64,000 nt of DNA, taken from positions 1 through 64,000 of the forward strand of contig NZ_BCRT01000016.1 of the NCBI RefSeq assembly GCF_001552735.1. Direction: 5' to 3'. A program made the position numbers and the translations under genes. Position 1 is the stretch's first letter. Every line of letters begins with the position of its first letter. Below, piece after piece: positions 51,827 to 62,399 of this stretch. A model generated the notes under the pieces. That model was not told the origin of the DNA. It did no database searches and saw only the letters and a program-made list of their open reading frames with translations. Source of the DNA: Sanguibacter suarezii NBRC 16159. GTDB taxonomy: Bacteria > Actinomycetota > Actinomycetes > Actinomycetales > Cellulomonadaceae.

Positions 51827-53053
51827 TCAGCGCCCCGGTCGCAGCATCGACACCAGATCGATGCCTGCCTGCTCGAAGCGCTCGAGATGTGGCGGGAAGC
51901 CGTCGCCGCGCACCAGCTCGTGCCCGGCCCAGTGGTAGATGCTCGCCGTCTCCACCACCCCGGCCTCGACCCTGCCGGTGACTGCGACGATCTCGCGGAC
52001 CGTGCGCAGCCCGCGCGCGTCCATCGCCAGATGCACCACGACGTCGATCGCCGTGGCGACGGTAGGGATGACGAACTGGGCCGTCACATTCTCACCGGCG
52101 AGCAGCGGCAGCGTGCAGATCTTCGCGACGGCGTCACGGGCCGAGTTGGCGTGGATGCTTGCCATCCCTGGAACACCAGAGTTGAGAGCGATGAGCAGGT
52201 CGAGACTCTCGGCCTCGCGCACCTCCCCCACGACGATCCGGTCGGGACGCATCCGCAGCGCCTCCTTGACGAGGCGGCGCAGCGCGACCTCCCCGGTCCC
52301 CTCCAGGCTGGGCTGACGGCACTGCAGCGCGACGACGTCCCGGTTGGCCAGGTTGAGCTCGAAGACCTCCTCGGCGGTGATGATGCGCTGGTGAGCCGGG
52401 ATAGACCCGGCCAGGGCGTTGAGCATCGTCGTCTTGCCGCTGTGCGTGGCACCGGAGACCAGGACGTTGAGCCCGGCGCGCACGCACGCGTCGAGCAGGC
52501 CGGCGGCGGGTGAGGTGAGCGACCGGGCTGCCACGAGGTCGCCGAGGGAGGAGGCGCGCATGACGAACTTGCGGATGTTGACTGCGGCGTGGTGACGGGT
52601 GACATCCGGGATCACGACGTGCAGGCGTTCCCCGCCAGGCAGCGCTGCGTCGACGAAGGGGCTGGACAGGTCCAGGCGCCGGCCGGAGGACTTGAGCATC
52701 TGCTCGACGAGGTAGAGGACCTGGTCGTCGGTGAGGATGGTCGTGGTCAGCTCGGGGCGGCCGAAGCGGGAGACGAAGACCTGGGTGGGCCCGTTGATCC
52801 AGATCTCTTCCACGTCCGGGTCGTCGAGGTACTTCTGCAGCGGACCCAGCCCGGCCACGGCGTCGAGCACGCTCTTGGCCGCGCGGGCGACGTCGACGAT
52901 GGCCGGGACCGCGCCGGTGGTGGAGCGGAGGTCGTAGTCGGCGATCACCTCCGCGACGAGGTCACGCACCCCGGCGGAGTCCCGCGCAGGATCGAGCCCG
53001 CGGCGGCGTACGAGCTCCCGCACCTCGGACTCGAGGATGGCGATGCCGTCCAC
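51827..53053 (-). CDS. tadA: Tad pilus assembly ATPase TadA (CpaF-like)
   Basis: A 408-residue secretion ATPase: 'VEEIWINGPTQVFVSRFGR', Walker A 'GATHSGKTT' (about 201-209), 'IITAEEVFELNLANRDVVALQCRQPSLEGTGEVALRRLVKEALRMRPDRIVVGEVREAESLDLL', then 'GMASIHANSARDAVAKICTLPLLAGENV'. It powers pilin polymerisation. First gene of the Tad operon; the GTG at 53053 follows GGGGGAA; the open frame from 53122 is not used. No tadZ, tadV peptidase or rcpC is seen nearby. Confidence 0.9.
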   Translation of the reverse strand: MDGIAILESEVRELVRRRGLDPARDSAGVRDLVAEVIADYDLRSTTGAVPAIVDVARAAKSVLDAVAGLGPLQKYLDDPDVEEIWINGPTQVFVSRFGRPELTTTILTDDQVLYLVEQMLKSSGRRLDLSSPFVDAALPGGERLHVVIPDVTRHHAAVNIRKFVMRASSLGDLVAARSLTSPAAGLLDACVRAGLNVLVSGATHSGKTTMLNALAGSIPAHQRIITAEEVFELNLANRDVVALQCRQPSLEGTGEVALRRLVKEALRMRPDRIVVGEVREAESLDLLIALNSGVPGMASIHANSARDAVAKICTLPLLAGENVTAQFVIPTVATAIDVVVHLAMDARGLRTVREIVAVTGRVEAGVVETASIYHWAGHELVRGDGFPPHLERFEQAGIDLVSMLRPGR

Positions 53054-53276
53054 AGTTCCCCCAGTTCCCCCTCGGGTCTGCCGTGGCGCCGAGGAGATTC
53101 GACCGACCAGTCCCCTCGACACCGCTATGTCCTGAATGAGACTAAGGGAGGTTCAGCGATCCTGCAGGGGGCCTGTGGACAACGCCCGCGGCCCGCTCAC
53201 CACGTCGGGGACCGCAGCGTGCATCCCGTGACCTGACACGACCCCGCCGTTCACCGGCGGAACTCCCAGCGCCACC

Positions 53277-54887
53277 ATGGATACTGGCCCGATGACGCCC
53301 GTCGGAGACTCCCCGCCCACCGCCTCCGCTCCGAGCGTCCACCCCTCCCCGGCTCGTCCCGACGATCGGTGGGCGGCGGTGTCCGGGGTCCTGGCCTGCG
53401 CCGTCACCCTCGCCGTGGCCTCGTTGGTCGCGGTGCTCTTCGGTCCGTCGTCCAACCCGGCGGTCGCCGTCGGCGGTGCCTTCGTCGACGCCACCCCCGC
53501 ATGGCTCAAGGACGCTGCCATCGCGGCCTTCGGCACGAACGACAAGGTCGCGCTCTTCGCCGGGATGGCGATCGCCTTCCTCCTCCTCGGTGCGCTGATC
53601 GGCCTCGTTGCGGCCCGCCACCTGCGGGTGGCGCTCGGCCTCGTCGCCGCCGTGGGCGCCGTCGGGCTCGCAGCGGTGCTCACCCGCGAGGGCGCCGGGA
53701 CGGGCGACGCCCTCCCGACGCTGGTCGGCGCCGTCGCCGGGATGCTCACCCTGCGCGCTCTCGTAGCGCGCCTGCCGCTCCGTGGCTCGACCGCCACGAC
53801 CGAGCCGGCCCAGTACGGCAGCGACCGACGCACCTTCCTGCGCTATGCCGCTCTCACCACCTCCCTCGCGGCGGTCGCCGCCGTCGGCGGGCAGCTGCTC
53901 GGCGCCTCACGGCGCATCGCCGAGACGGCGCGCTCGGCCCTGCGGCTCCCGGCTGCGGCACGGCCGGCACCCGCCCTGCCCGCGGGCGTCCAGTCTGCGG
54001 CCCCGGGCGTCACCCCCTTCGTCACGCCGACGAACGAGTTCTACCGGATCGACACCGCGCTGCTCATCCCTCAGGTCAACCCGGACACCTGGTCGCTGCG
54101 CGTCTACGGGATGGTCGAGGAGGAGGTCGAGATCACCTTCGACGAGCTGCTCGCCGCGGACCTCGTCGAGGCCTGGGTGACCCTCGCCTGCGTGTCCAAC
54201 ACCGTGGGCGGGGAGCTCGTCGGCAACGCGAAGTGGCTCGGGCTGCCGATCCGCGAGCTGCTGGCCCGGGCCAAGCCTCTGCCCGGCGCGGACATGGTCC
54301 TCTCACGCAGCGTCGACGGCTTCACCGCCTCCACGCCGCTGGAGGTGCTCACCGACGACCGCGACGCGCTGCTCGCGGTCGCGATGAACGACGAGCCGCT
54401 GCCACTGAAGCACGGCTTCCCCGTCCGCATGGTCGTGCCCGGCCTCTACGGCTACGTCTCGGCGACCAAGTGGGTCACCGAGCTCAAGGTCACCACCTTC
54501 GCCGACGACGTCGCCTACTGGACCCCGCGCGGGTGGACCGAGCGCGGGCCGATCAAGACGGCGTCGCGCATCGATGTCCCCCGCCCGGATGCCGACCTCA
54601 CCGCAGGAACCATCGCCGTCGGCGGTGTCGCCTGGGCCCAGCACACCGGCGTCATCGCCGTGGAGGTGCAGGTCGACGACGGGGACTGGGTGGCTGCGAC
54701 GCTCGCCGACGAAGCCTCGACCGACACCTGGCGGCAGTGGAGCTACCGGTGGGAGGCCTCCAGCGGACGCCACACGCTCCGGGTGCGCGCCACGGACGCC
54801 ACCGAGGAGGTCCAGACCTCCACGCAGGCTCCCCCGGCCCCCGACGGCGCGAGCGGCTGGCACGAGGTGACCGTCGAGGTCGCCTGA
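53277..54887 (+). CDS. Membrane-anchored molybdopterin-dependent oxidoreductase (sulfite oxidase family)
   Basis: A 536-residue protein: about four membrane segments (30-160), a twin-arginine-like 'SDRRTFLRYAALTTSLAAV' (about 182-200), then a molybdopterin domain 'VEAWVTLACVSNTVGGELVGNAKWLGLPIRELL' with Cys 305 as presumed molybdenum ligand, and a C-terminal Ig-like dimerisation domain ('TAGTIAVGGVAWAQHTGVIAVEVQVDDGDW'). The catalytic side is probably outside. Two in-frame ATGs (53277, 53292) compete. The 53054-53276 gap holds the divergent promoters of this gene and tadA. Confidence 0.88.
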   Translation: MDTGPMTPVGDSPPTASAPSVHPSPARPDDRWAAVSGVLACAVTLAVASLVAVLFGPSSNPAVAVGGAFVDATPAWLKDAAIAAFGTNDKVALFAGMAIAFLLLGALIGLVAARHLRVALGLVAAVGAVGLAAVLTREGAGTGDALPTLVGAVAGMLTLRALVARLPLRGSTATTEPAQYGSDRRTFLRYAALTTSLAAVAAVGGQLLGASRRIAETARSALRLPAAARPAPALPAGVQSAAPGVTPFVTPTNEFYRIDTALLIPQVNPDTWSLRVYGMVEEEVEITFDELLAADLVEAWVTLACVSNTVGGELVGNAKWLGLPIRELLARAKPLPGADMVLSRSVDGFTASTPLEVLTDDRDALLAVAMNDEPLPLKHGFPVRMVVPGLYGYVSATKWVTELKVTTFADDVAYWTPRGWTERGPIKTASRIDVPRPDADLTAGTIAVGGVAWAQHTGVIAVEVQVDDGDWVAATLADEASTDTWRQWSYRWEASSGRHTLRVRATDATEEVQTSTQAPPAPDGASGWHEVTVEVA

Positions 54888-54926
54888 GCGCAGGTGTGCG
54901 CCGTGGTCACCCCGCGCTGTCGCGGA

Positions 54927-55385
54927 TCACAGGATCGGCTGGCCCAGGGAGATGAGCATCGGTCGACCGATCACCTGGGCGCCGGTGCCGGACTGGGCGT
55001 AGCGGTGCGCGAGCACGACGCTCCCGCAGCCGGCGTCGGAGGCCTCGACGAAGATCGCGTCGCGTCGCTCGCCCTCGTCGGTGAGATACCCGTCCCACAC
55101 CATCGCAGCGCGGACACCACCCGAGGCGGCGACGTGGTTGCGCATGGCCGGGAGCGGATCGTCCACGCCGACGAAGCGGACCAGCGACTTGCCAGCAGCT
55201 GTCTCCACCATGACGAAGGGAGGCATCGACCCCCCGCCGTCAGGCACGCAGTCGACACCGTGCGCGAGAGCGAACAGGGCGAAGTCCTTCACCTGCGGCG
55301 AGAGGTCCTCTTCCCGATGGGTGGCGTCGGCCGTGGAGAGGGCGACGGGGGTGGAGCTGGGTGCTCGTCTGCGACCAAAGATCAT
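54927..55385 (-). CDS. Hypothetical protein
   Basis: A 152-residue protein I do not recognise. It has no signal peptide or membrane segment. 'KDFALFALAHGVDCVP', 'GKSLVRFVGVDDPLPAMRNHVAASGGVRAAMVWDGYLTDEGERRDAIFVEASDAG' suggests a compact alpha/beta protein. ATG at 55385 with AGGAG 8 bases upstream. Monocistronic, in a loose run of small genes. Confidence 0.75.
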   Translation of the reverse strand: MIFGRRRAPSSTPVALSTADATHREEDLSPQVKDFALFALAHGVDCVPDGGGSMPPFVMVETAAGKSLVRFVGVDDPLPAMRNHVAASGGVRAAMVWDGYLTDEGERRDAIFVEASDAGCGSVVLAHRYAQSGTGAQVIGRPMLISLGQPIL

Positions 55386-55450
55386 GCTGCGAACTCCTGC
55401 TCGTCTGGGCTCTCATCTGGGCTGATACGGCGCATAATGCCACAGAGACG

Positions 55451-55498
55451 CGGTGTCACGGCGGATGTCACGGCGGATGTCACAGCGGATGTCACGGT
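55451..55498 (+). repeat. Four imperfect 12-base tandem units
   Basis: Units of GGATGTCACGGC type repeat four times, ending over the stop of the MmcQ-like gene on the minus strand. Probably slippage; function unknown. Confidence 0.7.
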
Positions 55499-55941
55499 GC
55501 GCCGAGCACCGGTCGGTCGATCGGCTGCGGCGTCGCGCCGCGCAGCGGGGACCGCAACCGGGCTGGCAGGCCGAGCACCACGTTGTCATAGGAGTCCTCG
55601 ACCAGCCCCTCGACGAACGCCGCGTCCCCACCGGTGCGCAGCTCGACGGTGACCCAGTGACGCTTGTTCATGTGGAAGCCGGGCAGGATCCAGTCATAGT
55701 TGGCGATGAGCAGCGCCAGCTCGTCCGGGTCGGCCTTGAGGTTGACGATCGGATGCTCACTCACCCGAGGATTGCGGGTGAGCAGGGCGAACATCTTGCG
55801 ATGGATCCGGAACACCTCCGCGCCCGGGCCGAAGGGCAGGTCGACGCTCGCGTCAGGCAGGGCGAGGCAGACGTCACGGCACCACTGCGCGGGGTCATCC
55901 GGGAGCGCCGCGCCGGTCGCCGCAGAGGGGCCTGTGTTCAT
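55492..55941 (-). CDS. MmcQ/YjbR family protein
   Basis: A 149-residue protein of the MmcQ/YjbR fold: 'WCRDVCLALPDASVDLPFGPGAEVFRIHRKMFALLTRN', 'IVNLKADPDELALLIANYDWILPGFHMNKRHWVTVEL', 'LVEDSYDNVVLGLPARLR'. Family members are small cytoplasmic proteins sometimes annotated DNA-binding; function is not established. ATG at 55941; the frame extends to 55968 without need. Confidence 0.85.
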   Translation of the reverse strand: MNTGPSAATGAALPDDPAQWCRDVCLALPDASVDLPFGPGAEVFRIHRKMFALLTRNPRVSEHPIVNLKADPDELALLIANYDWILPGFHMNKRHWVTVELRTGGDAAFVEGLVEDSYDNVVLGLPARLRSPLRGATPQPIDRPVLGAP

Positions 55942-56008
55942 GGGTCCACAGTAGGCACAGCCACCCACATCTGTGGTCGGTGTCGGTGCCCGTTGCTACG
56001 TTCAGACT

Positions 56009-56440
56009 ATGAGCTACTCCTTCCAGGTCACCGTCGACTGCGCCGCTCCACATCCCCTCGCCGACTGGTGGGCCGAGACCTTGGGTTGGCAGGTGGAACC
56101 GAGCAACGAGGACTTCATCCGCTCGATGGTCTCGCAGGGGCTCGCGACCGAGGCCGACACCATGACCCACAACGGTGTCCTGGTGTGGCGAGAAGGCCAG
56201 GCCATCTCCGACCCCACCGGGCCTCCCGGTACCCCACGGGTGCTGTTCCAGCTCGTCCCCGAGCCCAAGACGGTCAAGAACCGGATGCACCTCGACCTGC
56301 GCATCGGCGACGACGACCCGGAGCAGGTGCGCGCAGCCCTGGAGGCCCGCGGCGCGACCTTCCTGCACAACGGTTCCCAGGGTCCGCAGACCTGGATCAC
56401 GATGGCCGACCCGGAGGGCAACGAGTTCTGTCTCGCCTGA
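56009..56440 (+). CDS. VOC (glyoxalase/bleomycin-resistance fold) family protein
   Basis: A 143-residue protein with paired VOC beta-alpha-beta units: 'QVTVDCAAPHPLADWWAETLGWQVEP', then 'RMHLDLRIGDDDPEQVRAALEARGATFL' and 'WITMADPEGNEFCLA'. The fold is clear but the substrate is not. It starts at ATG 56009, 31 bases before the aminotransferase gene end to end, on the same strand. Confidence 0.88.
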   Translation: MSYSFQVTVDCAAPHPLADWWAETLGWQVEPSNEDFIRSMVSQGLATEADTMTHNGVLVWREGQAISDPTGPPGTPRVLFQLVPEPKTVKNRMHLDLRIGDDDPEQVRAALEARGATFLHNGSQGPQTWITMADPEGNEFCLA

Positions 56441-56470
56441 CCGTCGCCGCCCACTGAGTAGGATCGCCGC

Positions 56471-57697
56471 GTGACCTCTCGGCTGGCTGGACGATGGCAG
56501 GACGCTGCTCGCGCGACGGGGCTGCTGCGCCCTGACGGGACGGTCGCCTCGACCATCTTCGCTGAGATGACCGCCCTCGCTGCCCGGACCGGCGCTCTCA
56601 ACCTCGGCCAGGGCTTCCCCGACGCCGATGGCCCCGGGGACATCAAGGCAGCAGCCATCGCCGCGATCACCGACGGCCACAACCAGTACCCGCCCGGCGC
56701 CGGCATCCCCGAGCTGCGCCAGGCCGTCGCCCGGCACCAGCACCGTCACTACGGCCTGGACGTCGACCCAGACACCGAGGTGCTCATCACCACCGGAGCC
56801 ACCGAGGCCCTGGCCGCGACCATCCTCGCCCTGGCCGGGCCCGGCGACGAGGTGATCACCCTCGAGCCGTTCTACGACTCCCACGCCGCCAGCATCGCCC
56901 TGGCCGGCGCCACCCACGTGACGGTCCCACTCGTCGCCGGGCCGCACCGCTTCGCCCTCGACCTGGCTGCCCTCGAGGCCGCGGTGACCGACCGCACCCG
57001 CCTCATCCTCGTCAACACCCCGCACAACCCGACCGGGACGGTGCTCACCCGCGCCGAGCTCGAGGCCATCGCCGCCGCTGCCCGGCGCAGCGGAGCGATC
57101 GTGGTCACCGACGAGGTCTACGAGCACCTCACCTACGGCGCAGACCACGTGCCGATCGCCACCCTGGCGGGCATGGCCGAACGGACCCTGACCATCTCCT
57201 CGGCGGGCAAGACCTTCTCCTTCACCGGGTGGAAGATCGGCTGGGTGCACGGCCCGGCCGACCTCGTCACCGCCGTGCGCACGGTCAAGCAGTTCCTCAC
57301 CTACTCCTCCGGCGCGCCCTTCCAGCCCGCGATCGCCCGCGCCCTCGACGACGACGCCGCACCGCGTGCGCTCGCCGCGAGCCTCGCCGCCCGCCGCGAC
57401 CTGCTGGTCGCGGGCCTGCAGAGCGCAGGCTTCGGCGTCGTCGTGCCGCAGGGCACGTACTTCGTCGTGGCCGACGGCGCGCCGCTGGGCTTCGATGACG
57501 GGACCGAGCTGTGCCGCCGGCTGCCGGAGCTGGTGGGCGTCGCGGGGATCCCGGTGTCGGCCTTCTGCGCCCCGGGCTCCCCCACGGCGGCGGTTCTCGC
57601 CTCACGAGTACGGTTCACCTTCGTCAAGAGCGAGGCCACCCTCGTCGAGGCGGTGGGGCGACTGGGCCAGCTGGGCCGGTTGCGCGGGACTGTCTAG
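56471..57697 (+). CDS. PLP-dependent class I/II aminotransferase
   Basis: A 408-residue fold-type I aminotransferase: 'LNLGQGFPDADGP', 'ITTGATEALAATILALAGPGDEVI', 'NTPHNPTGTVLTRAELEAI', 'VTDEVYEHLTY', and the PLP lysine K247 in 'SSAGKTFSFTGWKIGW'. It resembles methionine/kynurenine-type and DapC-type enzymes; which amino acid it uses cannot be settled. GTG start at 56471. Confidence 0.9.
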   Translation: MTSRLAGRWQDAARATGLLRPDGTVASTIFAEMTALAARTGALNLGQGFPDADGPGDIKAAAIAAITDGHNQYPPGAGIPELRQAVARHQHRHYGLDVDPDTEVLITTGATEALAATILALAGPGDEVITLEPFYDSHAASIALAGATHVTVPLVAGPHRFALDLAALEAAVTDRTRLILVNTPHNPTGTVLTRAELEAIAAAARRSGAIVVTDEVYEHLTYGADHVPIATLAGMAERTLTISSAGKTFSFTGWKIGWVHGPADLVTAVRTVKQFLTYSSGAPFQPAIARALDDDAAPRALAASLAARRDLLVAGLQSAGFGVVVPQGTYFVVADGAPLGFDDGTELCRRLPELVGVAGIPVSAFCAPGSPTAAVLASRVRFTFVKSEATLVEAVGRLGQLGRLRGTV

Positions 57698-57825
57698 GCG
57701 TAGCGTCGATACGCGGACAGCGAACCGTTCCGCCACCCCGCGCCACCAGCGCTGCTGCGTGGCTAGGCTGACGGGACGCGCACCGCGCCGGCCGCAGGCC
57801 CCACCACGACGCCGAGGAGACCTCG

Positions 57826-58290
57826 ATGGGCGACGTCATCGCATTCCCCGGGAGCTGGCACGGCGACGACGTGCCGCAACCCTCGGATCGTCCCGTCGCC
57901 GAGGACAGTTCGGCCCGCGCGGCGACGGACCCCGCGGCCCTGGACCCCGCAGCCCTGGACCACACACACCAGCGACCTGTCCCGGAAGAGCACCGCAGCT
58001 GCCCCGGACGCGCCCTCCTCTGGCGCGAGGTTGCCGGTCATGAGCTGCGCCAGGAGCGGCTGCGCCAGTCCCGCACGCAGTCCGACGTCGCCGACCGCGC
58101 CGGAGTGTCCACGCAGTACCTCTCTGAGGTCGAGCGTGGCCGCAAGGAACCCTCCTCGGAGGTGCTGCACGCCGTGTCAGGTGCCCTCGGCCTCGATCTC
58201 CTCGAGCTCACCACCCGCGTGAGCCGCACCCTGGCCGCGACGCCGGCAACCCGGTCGTCGTCGACGTCGCCCGTGCTGCTGGCCGCCTGA
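57826..58290 (+). CDS. XRE-type regulator, ClgR/PopR-like, with C-terminal LAA
   Basis: A 154-residue protein. An N-terminal variable tail (1-70) precedes a helix-turn-helix ('ELRQERLRQSRTQSDVADRAGVSTQYLSEVERGRKEPSSEVLHAVSGALGLDLLEL'), the ClgR/PopR layout in which an XRE domain governs clp genes. The end 'SPVLLAA' carries two C-terminal alanines. In Streptomyces, PopR has such an end and is degraded by ClpP. GAGGAGA precedes the ATG. It converges on the clpP pair, 8 bases away. Confidence 0.85.
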   Translation: MGDVIAFPGSWHGDDVPQPSDRPVAEDSSARAATDPAALDPAALDHTHQRPVPEEHRSCPGRALLWREVAGHELRQERLRQSRTQSDVADRAGVSTQYLSEVERGRKEPSSEVLHAVSGALGLDLLELTTRVSRTLAATPATRSSSTSPVLLAA

Positions 58291-58294
58291 GCAC

Positions 58295-58313
58295 GCGCTC
58301 ACCGCGTGAGCGT
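58295..58313. terminator. Small hairpin between convergent regulator and clpP
   Basis: An inverted repeat of 7-8 bp with a 3-base CGC loop just after the regulator stop and overlapping the end of clpP. It lacks a T-run, so terminator activity is uncertain. Confidence 0.35.
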
Positions 58314-58910
58314 ACGCACCTTCCGGCTGACGACGACCTCGTCCGCCAAGCCGTAGTCCACAGCCTGCGCACTGGTGAAGATCCGGTCGCGGACGGTGTC
58401 CTCGCGCAGGCGACCGGTGTCCTGACCGGTGTGCAGGGCGAGCAGGTCGTCCACCTCCAGCCGCATCCGTTGGATCTCCTTGGCCTGGATCTCCAGGTCC
58501 GGCAGGGTCCCTTGGCTCCCGGCCGTCGGCGGGTGCAGCAGCACCCGCGCGTGCGGCAGCACCCCGCGCCGGCCGGGCTCACCGGCGGCGAGCAGCAGAG
58601 CGGCGGTCGAGGCTGCCTGCCCCACGCAGACCGTCCCGACCGGTGCCCGCAGGAACTGCATCGTGTCGTAGATCGCGAGGGTCGCGGTGATCGAGCCGCC
58701 GGGTGAGTTGATGTAGAGGTTGATGCCCTGGTCCGGGCTGGTCGACTCCAGGTGCAGCAGCTGGGCGATGATCACGTTGGCGACGCCGTCGTCGATCTCG
58801 GTCCCCAGGAAGACGATGCGGTCCGAGAGCAGCCGGCTGTAGACGTCGGCGGCCCGCTCCCCGGTGACCGTCCGCTCGATGACGCTGGGGATCGTGTACT
58901 GCCCGCTCAT
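58299..58910 (-). CDS. clpP: ATP-dependent Clp protease proteolytic subunit (second of pair)
   Basis: A 203-residue ClpP with the triad Ser 101 ('[15 protein letters not shown]'), His 126 ('[10 protein letters not shown]') and Asp 175 ('DTVRDRIF'). The residues after the catalytic Ser are T-A rather than the common M-G. It overlaps the upstream clpP by 4 bases (ATGA), so the two are translated as a unit, like the ClpP pairs of actinobacteria. It would form mixed tetradecamers with its partner, fed by a Clp ATPase encoded elsewhere. Confidence 0.92.
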   Translation of the reverse strand: MSGQYTIPSVIERTVTGERAADVYSRLLSDRIVFLGTEIDDGVANVIIAQLLHLESTSPDQGINLYINSPGGSITATLAIYDTMQFLRAPVGTVCVGQAASTAALLLAAGEPGRRGVLPHARVLLHPPTAGSQGTLPDLEIQAKEIQRMRLEVDDLLALHTGQDTGRLREDTVRDRIFTSAQAVDYGLADEVVVSRKVRTLTR

Positions 58911-59581
58911 CGCACACCGCCCAGACCCACGCTGCTGCGGGCCATCACCGGGAGGATGTCCGTCAGGCTCGTGGCGATCTCGTCGACGAAGCCGTAGTCG
59001 CGTGCCTGCTCGGCGGTGAACCAGCGGTCCCGGTCAGAGTCGGCCACGACTCGGTCATAGGGCTGACCGGTGTGCTCGGAGATGAGGGTGAGCAGCACCT
59101 TCTTGGTGTGCTCGAGGTTCTCCGCCTGGATCGCGATGTCGACGGCGCTGCCCCCGATCCCTGCGGACCCCTGGTGCATGAGCACCCGAGCGTGCGGCAG
59201 CGCGAACCGCTTCCCGGGCGTCCCGGCGGCGAGCAGGAACTGGCCCATGCTCGCCGCGAGGCCCATCGCGACGGTGCGGACGTCGCACGGGACCAGACGC
59301 AGGGTGTCGTACATGGCCAGGCCGGCCGAGACGGACCCGCCCGGTGAGTTGATGAGCACGGTGATGTCGGTGTCGGGATCCTCGACGGCGAGCAGCAGCA
59401 GCTGGCTGCACACGCGCCCGGCGAGCGCATCGTCGACCTCGTGATCGATGAGCACGACGCGCTGGTGCATGAGGCCTGCCGCGAGGCGGTCTGTGGCGGC
59501 AGCTGTGGCGGCCGGCGGGACGTCCGGGGCGTCGGCTCGTGCGCCGGGGAGGTGGGGTCGGACGGTGGTTGTCATGGTCAT
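58907..59581 (-). CDS. clpP: ATP-dependent Clp protease proteolytic subunit (first of pair)
   Basis: A 224-residue ClpP with the full triad Ser 111 ('GLAASMGQ'), His 136 ('LMHQG') and Asp 185 ('DSDRDRWF'). It has an N-terminal extension of about 35 residues. GGAGG lies just before the ATG at 59581. Context (tandem pair, adjacent XRE regulator, palindrome upstream) resembles the inducible clpP3-clpP4 operon of Streptomyces rather than the housekeeping clpP1-clpP2 next to clpX. Confidence 0.93.
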   Translation of the reverse strand: MTMTTTVRPHLPGARADAPDVPPAATAAATDRLAAGLMHQRVVLIDHEVDDALAGRVCSQLLLLAVEDPDTDITVLINSPGGSVSAGLAMYDTLRLVPCDVRTVAMGLAASMGQFLLAAGTPGKRFALPHARVLMHQGSAGIGGSAVDIAIQAENLEHTKKVLLTLISEHTGQPYDRVVADSDRDRWFTAEQARDYGFVDEIATSLTDILPVMARSSVGLGGVR

Positions 59582-59649
59582 GATTCCTCCAGAGGGTGCG
59601 GTACCTCTCCACCATCCGCCTGCCAGGCACAGCGGGGAGGGCCGCGCGT

Positions 59650-59671
59650 CTGACGGCGGATCTGCCGTCAG
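59650..59671. promoter_or_regulatory. Palindromic operator upstream of the clpP pair
   Basis: CTGACGGC and GCCGTCAG form perfect 8-bp arms around GGATCT, 69 bases upstream of the clpP start. It resembles in layout the PopR site of Streptomyces (inverted GTCTGCC-type arms) and is the best candidate target for the neighbouring XRE regulator. The MFS gene divergent on the other side (59782) may share it. Confidence 0.68.
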
Positions 59672-61286
59672 CAGAGGACGCTCCCCCAGCGCTCACGACG
59701 CGGTTCAGGCATACGCTCAAAGGTGCCCAGCGCTTCGGTCCAGGCGTTGGGATCCCACCGCCTCGTCCCTCGGGAGGCTCGATGTCCGTACCGGCCTCCC
59801 CCACTGCGCCCGGGCAGAGCCCTCGGCGCTGGCTCGTGCTCGCCACCGTCGCGCTCGCCCAGCTCATGGTGGTGCTGGACGCCACGATCGTGAACATCGC
59901 GCTGCCCTCGGCGCAGGCCGACCTCGGGTTCGACGACAACAACCGGCAGTGGGTCGTCACGGCGTACTCCCTGGCCTTCGGCAGCCTGCTGCTGCTCGGC
60001 GGCCGGCTCTCGGACATGGTCGGGCGACGGCGGATGTTCCTCATCGGCCTCGTCGGTTTCGCGGCGGCCTCCGCCCTCGGGGGCGCCGCGCAGACCTTTG
60101 CGATGCTCGTCGGGGCGCGCGCCCTCCAAGGCGTCTTCGGCGCCGCGCTGGCTCCGGCCGCGCTGGCCGTGCTCACCACGACCTTCGTCGACTCCACGGA
60201 ACGCGGCCGCGCCTTCGGGGTCTTCGGTGCGATCGCGGGCATGGGCGGCGCGATCGGGCTGCTGCTCGGGGGGTACCTGACGGAGAACTTCAGCTGGCGC
60301 TGGAACCTCTACGTCAACGTCCTCATCGCCGCGATCGCCGTCGCCGCCGGGCTCTGGCTGCTGGGGCGCGGTGGCCACACCGGCCGTCAGACCCTCGACC
60401 TGCCGGGGGTGCTGCTCGGCTCGGCGGGGTTGTTCGCCCTCGTCTTCGGCTTCTCCCAGGCGGAGCCGCAGGGGTGGGACTCCCCGCTCACCTGGGTGCC
60501 GCTCGCGCTGAGCGTGCTGCTGCTCGTCGGCTTCGTCGTGCGGCAGCGGATGGCGATCAACCCGGTCCTGCCGCTGAGCATCGTCGTCGACCGGGACCGC
60601 GGGGCGTCCTTCGTGGCGATCCTCGTGGCCGGGTCAGGGATGTTCGGGGTCTTCCTCTTCCTCACGTACTACCTGCAGACGACGCTGGGGTTCACCCCGA
60701 TGCAGACCGGCACGGCCTTCCTGCCGATGGTCGTCTCGATCATCATCACCGCCCAGATCATGAGCAACATCGTGCTGCCGCTCGCAGGGCCACGGATCCT
60801 CGTGCCCAGCGGCATGGTGCTCGGCGCGGCGGCGATGCTCTACCTGACCACCCTGCAGCTCGACAGCACCTACGTGCACGTGCTGCCCGGGCTCATCCTC
60901 CTCGGTGTGGCGATGGGCTCGATCATGCCGGCGTCCTTCCAGATCGCCACGCTCGGGGTGCCCGGCGGGCACGCGGGCGCGGCGTCGGCGATGGTCTCGA
61001 CGAGCCAGCAGATCGGCGGCGCCGTCGGCACCGCGGTGCTCAACACCCTGGCCGCCACAGCGGCGACGCGCTTCGCCCTGGACAACGCCCCCGCGACGCC
61101 AGCCGTCATGGCCGACGCCGCGCTGCACAGCTACGCGACCGCCTACACCGCCTCAGCCCTGATCTTCCTGGCCGGTGGGGTGGCGACGGTCGCGCTGTTC
61201 CGCTCGCGGACCGAGCGCGCAGCGAGGGCCGGGGCGCGCCTGCCGGTGACTCTCCTGAGCAGGCGCTCCCGGCCCAGTGACCTGCG

Positions 61287-62309
<1,023 letters not shown>

Positions 62310-62329
62310 GGGACTCCCTGCGATAGTAT

Positions 62330-62340
62330 TGAACCGTTCA
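62330..62340. promoter_or_regulatory. TetR operator candidate between reductase and regulator
   Basis: TGAAC-C-GTTCA is a perfect 11-base palindrome, followed at 62341-62345 by another GTTCA. It lies in the 90-base gap between the divergent starts at 62309 and 62400, in AT-richer DNA, and probably binds the TetR product. Confidence 0.68.
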
Positions 62341-62399
62341 GTTCACTATAGGTCGCGTTCTCTCTCTCCGACAACACGACCCCTGATGCAGGAGGCTCC

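Noticed and set aside
55451-55498. Tandem 12-base units as a regulator-binding iteron array
   Set aside because: Units run into the end of a coding region, are imperfect, and have no replication or regulator gene beside them; slippage is the simpler reading.
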